This document shows, piece after piece, positions 13,741 to 24,736 of a DNA stretch of 64,000 nucleotides. Under the pieces are notes generated by a model that ran no database searches, was not told the origin of the DNA, and was given only the letters and a program-made list of their open reading frames with translations. Numbering within the stretch: position 1 is the stretch's first letter; each line of letters opens with the position of its first letter. The DNA comes from Zygaena filipendulae (Eukaryota > Arthropoda > Insecta > Lepidoptera > Zygaenidae), in contig OU015661.1 in NCBI GenBank assembly GCA_907165275.2, positions 5,897,501-5,961,500 of the forward strand, written 5' to 3'. Position numbers and translations under genes: made by a program.

Positions 13741-13958
13741 CTAGCTCTACCCCGCGGTTTCACCCAAAAGAAAATCGGAGTTCCCGCAGGAATACCGAAA
13801 TAAAAAGTACTGTATGTCCTTCTCTGTACCCCTGATAACGTGTAAGCAGAATTTCATGACGATCCGTTAAGCAGTTGCAGCGTGAAAGTTTAACAAACGA
13901 ACAAATAAATAAAAAAACTCAATTTTGAATTTATAATATTAGTAAGGATTAGTAAGGA
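13741..13958 (-). mobile_element. Helitron-like repeat, nearly complete
   Basis: CTAG at 13741 preceded by A. The 5' tip TCCTTACTAAT is duplicated (ending at 13948 and 13958) and followed by T. Confidence 0.7.
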
Positions 13959-15659
13959 TTATTCTGCATTGTGATTATTATAACTCATCGTAAGGTGTTG
14001 AAGAAATTACAGTTTACGTTAAGTTAAAAGTAGTAATACCTAGGTAGTTAACTAAGAACCCGTAGTTTGTTACTTTCGATGACTTGATTTTATTAATAGC
14101 TTTTAAAAGAGCATATTAGAGATGCATTAATCACGGCCTTACGCCACACGTCATCGTGTTAGTACAGCGCTGCCTACACGATATTAATCATCACCCTTTT
14201 TGTTAGTGAATATTGTTCCATGTTTTATTTTAATAATATTAATAAATGGTAATAAGAAATTAATTTTCAGTCTTTGATATTATTTTTTATTGTAATGCAT
14301 TGCAAAAGAATCGTTTATATGAAAAAATTAAAATTATAGTTCTAGTTCAAATATCTTATCACTGGGTTTATAACGGATATTAATCAAATTTTCTAAAGTA
14401 CTAAGTAACTTTACTGTTTCAAAATTAAGTTGTGCTGTTTTGACATTAATTATTTTAAAAAATATTGGTAAGTAGGAAACCGAAACTTGCCCAATTTAAT
14501 ATTTTCTGAAAGCAATTGTCACAATCAAAACAACCGTTTCATCTCTGAAAGATGTCGATAAGCGCTCTCCTTGTTAGTGAAGACTGTTATTTTAGATTTT
14601 AAAACGAAATTATATCTGCTCTCGACGGCGAAAGAATGTTTTTTCTAGTAGTTCCAACATCATTATGTGTTTATCTGTGGTATTACTTACCGCACTCTAT
14701 AATAATACCTACTATAACAGAGCTTTAACTCGAGACCTGCACTCTAATAGTTGCTTTTATAATACCTATAAATAAATATCATAGTTTTTCTTCTTCTGAT
14801 ACTACAAAGAACAGGGTTTTTTCAAAAATTATAGCATAAAAATTTGTTGAAATATTTTAAACACGTTGACAGTGAACTGCTAGAGATAACTTTAAATAGA
14901 CCGGTACGTCCGTGACAATACTAAGTGCCAAAATCATTAGCGCAATCATTAACGTGGCATTTAGCAATAAAAACCTAGACGAATTCATTAATTTGAGTAG
15001 CAGTACTTGAAGAGGAAAAAAATTTAATATAATGTGAACGTAAATTTTTCTTAAACATTAGTTGTGTTAATTTAGTTTAAGACATGGAAAAGGGCTAAAA
15101 GCAAACATTCAAGGTAATCTAAACTAATATTAAGAAACTAACATAAGTCCATATGCAACTAGAATTGTGATGATAATACTTTTTTGCGATGTAAAGCCGA
15201 TTCGCTTGCAAGGTGTTAAAGGAATTTAAATCTACATTTAATTAAAAGCAGCATACAATGCATAAATAAATACAAGATCCTTAAAGAGTAAAATTTGTGC
15301 CACTCGCTTATAAAAAATATTCTAAGATAAATAAATCGATAGTAGAATATAATTCCATCTCACCTATTTGTTCTGGTATCATTACGACAGGGTCGTGATT
15401 CGCGTTATTTTAGTTGCAGACCCAGCGAACCGTCCGCTGAGCATTGTGGGTTGACGAAACTGGCTTAGTAAAATTAGGTAAAGTTCATTTGTTTAGTGAC
15501 TTGCAATGTTGAAGCGTGTTGTGTGCATTGTGTAGGCAAGTTGGGAGTATATAGTAATGGACCGGGATGTGAGCTCAACTCTACACACTACAAGCTAAGT
15601 AGGTAACTGTTACATAATTAATTATCTTTATAGCGTTTGGAATTAATCAATTAATTAAA

Positions 15660-15838
15660 AATAGGAATGTGAGTTTATTGGTGTGTTTGTTTGTAACGCT
15701 TTCACAGCATAACTGCTGAACCAATCATCATGAAAGTTTGCATACACGTCAGTCAGGGATACGGAGAAGTAAGTATAAGCGTACTTTTATCCCAGAATTC
15801 CTGCGGAAACTCCGGAATTAACGCGGGTGTAACAGCAA
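15660..15838 (+). mobile_element. Helitron-like repeat, eroded end
   Basis: GTTTGTTTGTAACGCTTTCA, GAATTCCTGCGGAAACTCC and AACGCGGGTGTAACAGCAAG. Confidence 0.6.
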
Positions 15839-15859
15839 GTGTTAATATAATATTTATAA

Positions 15860-16351
15860 CTAGCTGGTGCCCGCGGTTTCACCCACGGTTTCACGTTAGA
15901 TTTTCTCACTCTTTTAAAACGTAGTGGTTAGATACTCTTTGGTCTCAAAGAAAGTATAATCACATCATCCGTCTCTCCAAGCCTTAAAACTGTCGCTTCG
16001 CGAAAAATCAATTCAAAAGAAAATAATGTTCGTTATGCAGCATTATATCGAAGCTTTCGACCATTGTATTGCGGTGAAGTCTTTAACTGATGATAACTTT
16101 TTTCCCCCATGTCCTATTTCGATGCAACAAAGCCTATATGTTGCTCCAGACTTAGCTTAATCTACTGCTGGAAACTGCATAACAACCCGTTCAGTAGATG
16201 CGGAGATTATCGCGAACAGACAGACAGACAGAAAAGAATTTTAAAAACTTTTTTTTTGGGCTTGGTTACTCTTCTTTAATCACCCCTCTCAATTTTAGGT
16301 AACAGTATTCAATGTACAGAATCACGGATTCTACTCTTTTATTATGGTATA
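15860..16351 (-). mobile_element. Long Helitron-like repeat with GACA microsatellite
   Basis: CTAG and hairpin at 15860, a body different from the short copies, (GACA)n near 16218-16232 and ATTCAATGTACAGAATC near its 5' end. Same subfamily as 29635 and 61005. Confidence 0.6.
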
Positions 16352-16934
16352 GAAGATAATAATAATATGTAATAATATATTTGTCACCTTTTAATTATTT
16401 TTTTAAGCATATCTCAATTTTTATTGCAATATGTCTTTGATATTTAGCAATAATTTTATCTACATCAGTAGGTTATCCAGACATGCAAGGACTGAGACCA
16501 GTCTCTCATCCCAAATAAAAATACTTTCCATTTGTTTATCACGAAACGCATCAGAATACCTATACCTACTATAACATTTAATAACTTTGTGTTTACCGAC
16601 GGAACTTTTTTATTTACCTTAATATATATTTGGTGAGACATTTTAAAATGATTTTACGTGTAGGTAGGTATATCTATTTGTTGATAATTTAAAAAACCGC
16701 AGATTAACATTTCCGTTTCGATAAGGTCTATCGCTTAACGACATTGTGAGTCAACGTTAATAATAAGATAAACACGAATCATACTAGGTATATTATAATA
16801 TATAATACTGTATTATATTAACACTAGTTCACTTACTAAATGCAATTCTACATTAATTCTGGTATCTTAATTTAATATTGCCTTAACACTGAATTCTAGA
16901 CCATAGGTACCTACGTCTCAGGTAGGTATCTATA

Positions 16935-17189
16935 TCTACATATAAATAAAATTGAAGAGTCTGTTTGTAATTCCAAACATTTACGGCAGGTATACTTACA
17001 TAAATAAAAATCATTTTATAAATTTTTATCTTCCCGCTAATCTCTAAAACGGCTGTACCGATTTTAAAGGGACTTTCACTAGCAGATAGCTAATGTTATA
17101 AGGAGTAATTTAGGCTACTTTAATTTAGAAAAAAAAATTCCAGTGGGAATTCCGAAACTCACGCAGATGCAACCGCGAGGCACAGCTAG
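16935..17189 (+). mobile_element. Helitron-like repeat
   Basis: TCTACATATAAATAAAA start; hairpin GCAGATGCAACCGCG; CTAG at 17186-17189 followed by T. Confidence 0.6.
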
Positions 17190-17602
17190 TTCTTTCTAAA
17201 ATTACAGCCATACTCGAATAAATAAAAATAAAAGAACAACAATTTTTTTTTTCTTAGCAACAATTACGATAGCTTTCAAGTTAAAACGGCTATACTGTAA
17301 AGAATACAAAATACGAACAAGTATTTAGGTGAATTAACTGTAAAATACTAATAGCTACCTGGTACATAGTAGGTATTTAGGCACTCCCTTGGCCGGTTAT
17401 GCAGTGGAAAACCAACGCCCTTCTTCCCTTATAAGTTTAAGATTTACAGTTTGCATTAGTGTAATTAGGTTTTCTATTTGTTTTGCTTTTTCGTTCAAAT
17501 AAGGTTTTATTTTGGTCTAGATAAACTCTTCAAGGGTCAAATATCTATTGGAAAAAATTTGGTTTAACCTAATAATATAAACGCCTTAACTATACCTACT
17601 CA

Positions 17603-17728
17603 ACCGGACATAGTGAAATTTTGCAAATACGTTTTCAGGGGTTCAGAAAAATAGTATATATTGTGCTTTTGATCGCGAAATTCCAGGGGGAACTCCAAAA
17701 AAATGGGTGTGATCACGGTGAACAGTAC
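17603..17728 (+). mobile_element. Helitron-like repeat, fragment
   Basis: ACGTTTTCAGGGGTTCAGAA and AATTCCAGGGGGAACTCC cores; the end is decayed. Confidence 0.45.
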
Positions 17729-18962
17729 AATTAAATACAACGGTTATTTTGAATTTCAATTTTTTAACCAATTAAAATTCTTTACAATAAATAGATAGGT
17801 ACCTACACGGCAAAAAGCGACCTTATCGGTAAGTGCATTCTTGTCAAGATAGCCTTTAAGTAATACATAGTAGATATTAAAAATTAACATGAGGTCCTTA
17901 GGTACTAGTCGCGCGTTGTCTCACCTGCTCTGTTCTTCAGAGGTATCATCATGATGTGGTTATTTATCACGAAATGGAAGGTCTCTAGATTGCTGTTAAA
18001 CAGCGGCCTTACCAATGACTCTTTAACAGTTTGAACTCAGACTCAGAAATTGCGTTTATTGTAATTTTTACCTAACACACTGAGTATAAAGTCAAAATTA
18101 CAATGGAAAAAGTTAAATGTAAGGTTATAATAAGAATGTTAGAGATGGTGTTAGAGCCCCATGTTGGTTGTGAGCCGTTAAGACACAATATGTCATTCAC
18201 ATCGCTTGGGTCGTTATTACTTAGGTATTGTCTATCTATGTATACTTAGCTATTATCTTTACAACAAGCAATAGCCCGCGGCTCCATACGGATGGTAGAT
18301 GTTTGAAAGTGCGCCGGATCCACTATCCGTATAGTAGTCACTATAATATATGATATTACGACTTAAATTTTCAAAAAAACATCTTTTCGCAAACTCGACG
18401 GAACAGTTTTTTTAGTCAAACTAGACCTAGTTTTAAACGGATTTATAAATTAAAAAAAAAAAAACAAATATCTTTGTATAAAAAATCAGTTCATTTGTAA
18501 CGTCGCATTTGCTCAATCGACTGTGACTATATGGAGTGGCGTGATACACGAAAAAAACATTAAAAATGGATAAAGCTGTTATATAATGGACCTACTTAGC
18601 TTTCAAACAAAAATGTTTAATTAGGCGTATCCTGCAAAGACATGGTGGAGAGGTTATTATAATAAAGCACATTTCCAAGCGAAGATTGTATGTTGCGTTT
18701 AAAATATGTCCTATTGAGAACGTATAGCATAGGTACATATAAAAGTGTTCTTTTTAAAAGCTTTTATTTTTTTAACTAAAATCAGCCATAATGTATGAAA
18801 ATATAAATTGAAGGTCGTAGAAAATGAGCTCTGACGATCCAACTTAATTTAAAAAGGGTTCAATCGTAATCCATTAGTAAAATTGCACCCAAAAATTTCC
18901 TTGTATCTTGTACTTATATAACTTGATTATGTTCACGATTTTACGAAAGTGCATCGTACGTT

Positions 18963-19208
18963 ATATGGACGCAGATAAGCAATAACGTCATGTTAACCCA
19001 CAAAATGAAGTTATTGATTCAGAACGATTTATTGAGAATTAAAGAACGTTTTTTAACTATGTGTTTACCTTATTACATTGTTTAAATATGTAACTAAATA
19101 TTGAACATAAAAAATTTGACACAAAATGGCGCTATAATTTTAAAACTTTAATTTAATCAAAATTTCTCTAGTGTGGGTTAACACACTATTGCTTATCTAT
19201 GTCCATAT
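18963..19208 (-). mobile_element. MITE family 2, full copy
   Basis: A 246-bp element with TIRs of about 36 bp: ATATGGACGCAGATAAGCAA on the left, and the inverted right end ATATGGACATAGATAAGCAA; both run to GTTAACCCAC. TTA on both sides may be a 3-bp target duplication (PIF/Harbinger-like). Confidence 0.7.
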
Positions 19209-19468
19209 TATACTTCACTTTAACTTGCCCTCCGGGTCGTTTGGTCACACATTAGCGTTACTTACTTTACTAATCATTGAAAACATTGTAACTGTCCACT
19301 AAAAGCGGTGTTTCATTACACCATTACGTAATTGGATCGTAAAATTCAATGGAATAACGGCTTTTACAACCTTTAGGAACTCGTAACTATTCTAATATAT
19401 ACTTATGCACTTTCAAGACCACACCTTAGAAAATATGTTAACATAGACATAGAAATTTATTAAATAGA

Positions 19469-19742
19469 TTTGCTGTCCCCGCAGTTTCACCCGCATCAAT
19501 TTTGGAGATCCCGCGGGAATTCCGGCATAAAAGTAAACCCTATAGGTATCCTTTTCTATACCCCTGATAAATTTCATCAGCGTTAGTTTCAGAGCTCCCG
19601 CAGGCATTCTGGGATAAATGCTTATGTCCTTTTCTCAGGGGTACCTGACAACCTGTATGCAAAATTTCACGATGATCGGTTGAGCCGTTAAGGCGTGAAA
19701 GCGTAACAAACAAACAAACTCACTTTCGCATTTATAATAAGA
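19469..19742 (-). mobile_element. Helitron-like repeat with internal duplication
   Basis: The 3' module occurs twice (19469-19565 and about 19577-19650), then a good 5' part ending near 19742. Confidence 0.65.
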
Positions 19743-19847
19743 ATGTAAAAAGTAGGTATCCAGGTAGGTACTTGTGCTGAAATTAGTAGGTACATAAGTA
19801 AGTTGATTATATTTATTATAATCGAATTTATGTATAAATATTTTATT

Positions 19848-20045
19848 GGATGATCAAACGAACTTACCTGAAGTGAAGTTCGATCCTAATTATCCCGTCT
19901 TCACCGAAGAGATTTAATCCTTGACCATGTAGTAGCCCTGCTACGCGCCAACTATATCGCACAAGTTTTAGAGTAGAAAGAGAAAGCATCACGCCGTCTC
20001 TTTCACTCCACGCCCTAGCATCCGCGCCAAATACCTTCATTCTTT
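19848..20045 (-). repeat. DIRS-type inverted terminal repeat with outer extension, 3' side
   Basis: The 158-bp core (19888-20045) pairs with 24737-24894. The outer 40 bp (19848-19887) is absent from the other end and contains a small hairpin (GAACTT...AAGTTC). Asymmetric terminal extensions are known for DIRS1. Confidence 0.82.
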
Positions 20046-20118
20046 TTAGAGCAGAAATCGCAACGTTGATAAAACAAGGGAAGAAAAAAGGAAAAAAGTT
20101 TTGGGAAGGGAGGGACCT

Positions 20119-20233
20119 TAAATCTCTTCGGTGAAGACGGGATAATTAGGATCGAACTTCACTTCAGGTAAGTTCGTTTGATCATCCAATTATCCCGTCT
20201 TCTACCTTCGAGATTTAATCCTTGACCATGTAG
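20119..20233. repeat. Internal complementary region (circle-junction-like)
   Basis: 20119-20187 is the reverse complement of the left tip (19848-19916), and 20188-20233 is the reverse complement of the right tip (about 24849-24894). The two abut at 20187/20188 with no extra bases. In DIRS1 this region templates closure of a circular intermediate. Confidence 0.82.
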
Positions 20234-20404
20234 ATGTTTAGAGACGATGATCAATGTTGCGAGAAGAACAGAAAATAACGATTTTACAGGCTAAAATCAT
20301 AAATACAGTGTAAGTCTTATTAATTATATATTGGAAATAATTAATAACTAAATATAATCAATAACTGAATCAACCAGTAAGTTTGTATTCAAATCAACTA
20401 CAGG

Positions 20405-21340
20405 TCAGTTATAAAAGTTAGCAAAGACCGCAGATCGTTTAGACTATCCAGCTGTTCTTCATAAAACATCAACGTTTATGCCAGAGGTGGCTGAAGTTCG
20501 AGGCGTGCCTAGTGCTGTGAGCACCAAAAATGGAAGTGTCGATACCACTTTTACATAAAGTTTGCTTTATCCAGCACCCAATATATTGCGCTGACGCTAG
20601 TCTATGTGGTTTTTTAAAAGTTAAAATAAGACCATCTTCTAAAGGCTATCTTAGCAAAGACAACGCTTCCGTGTATCTTTGTAATGCTGAAGCTGCACAA
20701 ATACCGGTATACTGGCGAAAGAATGGTAAATTTAACGTAGGTTGCGCTTTGCCAACTGCACAGGTTTTTATTATATCCGAAATAATAATATTGTATTATA
20801 ATGTTTATAATATGATCATCTAATAGAATTATATTTGAAATGTTTATCAGGGACAGCGTCAGCGTTCTTTGTCCAGTTGCCAGTGCTAACAGCGTGACCA
20901 ACTTTTCACTTAGATCTTCAAAATATAAGGCATTCATGTAACGATATACCGGGGAAATGAGGGCCTCAAATTAAAGAACCCTTTAAAAAAAAGTATCATT
21001 CGCGTGTCGTCACTAATATTACATATAATTTACAGTACAGTACAGTAATATTATTTACAATATCATTTGAGGATCCTTTATGAAAACAATCAGAAAGAAA
21101 TTCTAAAAAAGGCCGATACCCTAACCTCGTAACAATCTTTTTTCGACTGCAAAACTCCATCACAACTAAATACTAGAAGAATACTGGGATTTCGTGCTTT
21201 GACATATGGAAGAGATCATTATGTCTAATGCCGTTTTCGGGACCTGTTGCCTTCAAAATCCTTTCCGGACAATACGCACGCAACCAGGAACATCTTTCCC
21301 TGAAGGGATAAGAAAGCTAATATTTATTAGGAGCGAGTAT
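20405..21340 (-). pseudogene. Tyrosine recombinase remnant of the DIRS-type element
   Basis: From 21340 the minus strand reads KDVPGCVRIVRKGF, then KTALDIMISSMSKHEI and FLEFLSDCFHKGSSND, like the N-terminal core-binding domain. LSEKLVTLLALATGQRTLTL follows, with box I Arg at 20866-20868. After an AT-rich insertion comes SGIDTSIFGAHSTRHAS with the H-x-x-R box at 20508-20519. Past a frameshift come RTAG and SKRSAVFANFYN, with the nucleophilic Tyr codon at 20411-20413. Arg, His-x-x-Arg and Tyr are all still readable. Two stops near the C-terminus and other breaks mean no active enzyme. Confidence 0.8.
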
Positions 21341-21649
21341 TAATTATTATATATTTTTGACGCATGCAAAATGACCTATAAAGAAAGTACCATGGTTAAG
21401 ATAGCCATTCTGGAATGGCTATACAATTTTTGATGTGATTTTTGTTTTTTTTTTGTTTTTTATCAGAGCAAAAACGTGGAATGCCTGAAATTTAAATCAT
21501 AATTTCATTTAATTTAAATCATAATATCATAATAATCATAATTTATATAAATGTCTTACTCTATAGCTGTCCATTGAGTGATCCCCGATTTTTTCATTGC
21601 CACAAGCAGCGCCTCACCCGTTGACGAGGCATCGGTATAGATTTATGAT

Positions 21650-21680
21650 ACAACAGCAATAATCCAATTATTGCTGTTGT
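21650..21680. repeat. Perfect 14-bp hairpin
   Basis: ACAACAGCAATAAT and its complement around a 3-nt loop, just beyond a poly(A) tail inside the DIRS-type element. Confidence 0.7.
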
Positions 21681-21689
21681 CGAAATATA

Positions 21690-21693
21690 TATA

Positions 21694-21724
<31 letters not shown>

Positions 21725-21790
21725 ACACCATAGGAGGTTATCGTGTACCTAAACTGAGACTCCCATGCAGTAGGTAACGTAATTTTCATT
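21690..21790 (-). mobile_element. Poly(A) retroposon 3' end inside the DIRS-type element
   Basis: A 30-plus-nt oligo-T tract (about 21690-21723) borders sequence reading, on the minus strand, into a poly(A) tail. A 14-bp hairpin (21650-21680) lies just beyond the tail. Family not assigned. Confidence 0.45.
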
Positions 21791-22083
21791 ATTATTAAGT
21801 AACGCTTAATACTTATTTAGCTCTTTCCAGAGATTATGTGTGCGGCCCATCCATACCTATGCTATTTTGTACCCGCCACCGAAAGAGAGCCTAGTACCTA
21901 AACGAGCAAATTCTCGTATCCGAATGCTATTAGAATTTAAAAATGTTTAATATTGTGTTAATATTATTTTTTAAATAATTTGTCTTTTCGACTCTGGTAA
22001 ATTAATTGACCTATTTTCAGAATTTAAAATTAAACTTAAAAAATTCCCGGGATGTCTCTGGATTTAAATGGCTTTCTTCGTAA

Positions 22084-22390
22084 TCCTTACTATTATCTCA
22101 GCTATTATAAATGTGCAAGTGAGTTTGTTTGTTTGTTATGCTTTCACGCCTTAACGGCTCAACTGATCTTCATGAAGTTTTGCACACATGTGTGTGTATC
22201 TCTGACAATGTTGTCAGAGATACAGACAAAGAAATAGGCTACTTTCCGTCTTGGAATTCCCGCGGAAACTCCGGAATTTATGCGGGTGAAACTGTGTTAA
22301 ATTTTGCATTCTACATGTTTTTAGGAGTACTGAAGAAGGACATAGGGTACCTTTGTCCCGGAATTCCCGCGTTGAAACGCGGGCACCTGT
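22084..22390 (+). mobile_element. Helitron-like repeat nested in the DIRS-type element
   Basis: TCCTTACTATTATC start, duplicated 3' module, decayed tip (GCGGGCACCTG). Contains a 13-bp palindrome at 22196-22223. Confidence 0.65.
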
Positions 22391-22399
22391 TAATAATAG

Positions 22400-23150
22400 A
22401 GCGGGCAACTGTTAATAACTGTTAATAATAATAGAGATAAACGCGTTAAACATTGAATAGTAGAATTAACGTTTTGTAGGCAATCCTTGGGAGAATTTGC
22501 TATAGATAAAATATCATCCTATAACTGAGAGATGACTCTGAGATCTTAAGCGAGAAACAACCGCTTGTAATGTTTTTGTGAAAAATATAAGGCACCGAAC
22601 ATATTTTAAACGGAAGTACCTACCACAAATTCAAAGAGAGTATCTTCAAAACGAAAGCGTAAAAAATTTCGTAGGTATGCGAATCGTGGATGGACAATAA
22701 AAAATAAGTCTCTATAAGGTCGATATTGGCCTTATATACCTTTCGTCATAAGTTTGGTGGCCGTTCTAACGTCCTCCATTTTAAAAATAATATTTTTTTT
22801 TATTTAACTAAAAGAAAACGCATTTGTCCATCGTTTTTTGAAATTAAGAAAATATCTAATATAATCTGGCCGGCTGTTGATTTACATTTCATTAAGCTTT
22901 AACTTGCAATAAACGGTGTAACTCGCTTTTTAATGTGATGGAATCAATGCTAGAAAAAATGTGCATTGCTAGGTTTCGGATCCTGATGAGGCTCTTTAAT
23001 GAAAGGGATTCTGTAAACTAAGACGGTATCTAATATAAATCTCTCATTGGCAATCGATTGCCGTTCGTGAATAAAGTATTTCAGACGGCCAGAATGTACC
23101 TGCATCCATTTATTTATTTCGCGCGAGTGGTCGGGTCTCGCCGCGTTGGC
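22400..23150 (-). pseudogene. DIRS-type reverse transcriptase remnant
   Basis: The minus strand reads GRLKYFIHERQSIANERFIL and RIPFIKEP (about 23090-22980), the N-terminal lead of DIRS-type RTs. It continues with MEDVRTATKLMTKG, then FLRFRFEDTLFEFVV, and finally ISQL-stop-DDILSIANSPKDCLQ. The last is the catalytic YxDD box, with its preceding residue replaced by TAG at 22519-22521 and Asp-Asp at 22513-22518. Several stops and an AT-rich insertion (about 22780-22860) make it inactive. The 3' part is cut by the Helitron-like insertion at 22084-22390. Confidence 0.75.
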
Positions 23151-23850
23151 CGCGCCAGGCAGCGGGCGGCTAGGCGGGTGCGGCTGCTGGCGCCTGGCTG
23201 GCGGCGATGGCGGCAGCGGAGCTGACGCTCGTCGGAAGCTAGGGAATCGGTACGGCTTTGTCGGTTTCGGCTTGGTTTCGGCCCACCGGCTCGGAATGGG
23301 TAGGTTTTCCCGTTGTGCTGCTGCTTCGTGCGGGACGGTGGGCCCTTGACGTTTGAATTAGAGGTATTTGAAGATGTAGCTTTAATTAATAGTCCAGATT
23401 TTTTACCAAATCCCAGGTTTTCTTCAAACAAATAGTTATTTCTTTTTGTCTCACAGTTCGCATTTATCTATCAACATTGCCCTGATTTCCAGGTTTAGAG
23501 TCGGGTCCTTGAAAAAAGGTAGGTACATTTTTAGGAAAGGAATACCTCTTTTAACAGCTCCTCTTTTGTTTCCTTTCTAAGATCACTTTGTAAGATTTTG
23601 AATTTTTCCGGCCAGGTCAGTCTGTATGTTATCACCATTATCAACTAGCCTTATTTCGATATCGCCCAGCTCGCGCAATAAATCAGCATCGAGATCGTTC
23701 GAAACATTCGGCACCTCCAGCTCAGCGACGCTGCCTGGGTCGGTGGCCTCATTAAATATAGCGGCAATATCTACTACGGACTGGGTTTCTGTAGGTATTG
23801 TATCCTCTACGCATACATCCAGATTTGATTCGAGATGTGCTATATCGAAT
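23111..23850 (-). pseudogene. DIRS-type gag-like remnant
   Basis: Minus-strand frames, with at least two frameshifts and several stops, read pieces such as LLRELGDIEIRLVDNGDNIQ, RKETKEELLKEVF and KDPTLNLEIRAMLIDKCEL. A Ser/Arg/Pro-rich tail ends in a stop at 23114. The pattern of a KETKEELL segment followed by L-N-P-E-I-like residues matches what I recall of gag proteins in insect DIRS-like elements. It precedes the RT remnant on the same strand. Family assignment rests mainly on this context. Confidence 0.55.
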
Positions 23851-23918
23851 TACGTATTATATATACTTCATATTAAGACCTTACAAGCACCACTAAACGC
23901 ACTTTCTGCAGATCTTGA

Positions 23919-23996
23919 AGATTGACTGGCAAAGAATGCCACAGTGGCATTAAGTCCACCTTTTGTACCATATTGTGTAAAAAGTTTAAATAAATG
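23919..23996 (+). mobile_element. LINE-type 3' end fragment
   Basis: Shares its GATTGACTGGCA start, GTGGCATTAAGTCC core and AGTTTAAATAAAT tail with 40884-40972, spaced identically. This resembles a common lepidopteran LINE or SINE 3' end. Inserted in the DIRS-type element upstream of its gag remnant. Confidence 0.6.
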
Positions 23997-24310
23997 AATG
24001 TGCTGTAGCAACGAGATAAAAAAAATATTATCTATATGTAAGGTAGATTTATATTTTTGTGAGAAGAAAAGAAAAATAAACGGACAGCTAATATATCTAA
24101 AACAATCTTAAATCATTACTATATTTCCGTGAGAGTAATGTGCGAAGCACAATTAGGATATAGCTAGGCTATAGCTGTCTATCCAAAAAAAAACCAAAAC
24201 CAAAAACATATTAAGTAGGTATACGCTTTAGGTAGGTACATGTTTATGCCCGTATAGCCCGTTTTTATGAGTGTTAAATCATAAACCATAGTAAATAACT
24301 TAAATTGTCT

Positions 24311-24472
24311 ACCCGATGAATGCAACGGGTATAAAATTATAATCCGAAGAATACAACGGATACAAAATACAGAAAAAAAAGTAATTCCCATTGAATGCAA
24401 CAGGACATGGTAATGTTTTTGCACCCGATTAATGCAACGGGTGTTAAATTATATCCGAAGAATACAACGGAT
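24311..24472. repeat. Array of small covarying hairpins
   Basis: Four 20-nt units (24311-24330, 24342-24361, 24423-24442, 24453-24472) each form a perfect 5-bp stem around a 10-nt loop of the form A-x-x-AAT-R-CAA. Stems alternate ACCCG/CGGGT and ATCCG/CGGAT. A degenerate unit lies between them (about 24386-24405). The pair of units is itself repeated, with a 111-bp period. Confidence 0.7.
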
Positions 24473-24736
24473 ATAAAAAACATGATTCTTAATAATGTGA
24501 TATAAAATGAATCGCATAAAATAAAAACCTTGGGGTTGCACATCATTCGAAACCTCTAAATCGATGGTTCGTAGAATCCTCCGTCGTTGCTTTCTTTACA
24601 ATTTCTGTTTATATTATACTTCTTCATTTTTCTTAGCCAGAGCTTCTTCAGGGCTTTCTTCCAGCTTTCTTTCGGGCGTTTTTCAAGTAAATATTTGTTT
24701 ACTTTTTCCTTGTGCGAAAGCCGCGCGCGCACGGAC

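Larger units (their letters stand above)
11112..15659. other. AT-rich DNA with scattered repeats
   Basis: Holds the repeats at 11655, 12894 and 13741 and a hairpin at 12704. No coding signal between them. Confidence 0.5.
16352..18962. other. No gene seen
   Basis: Two Helitron-like copies; otherwise unique AT-rich sequence with a 14-nt oligo-A tract near 18451. Confidence 0.5.

Noticed and set aside
18271..18350. GCCCGCGGCTCC considered as a Helitron-like end
   Set aside because: No CTAG, no hairpin and no following core.
20530..20823. 97-codon plus-strand open frame
   Set aside because: It is the antisense shadow of the tyrosine recombinase remnant.
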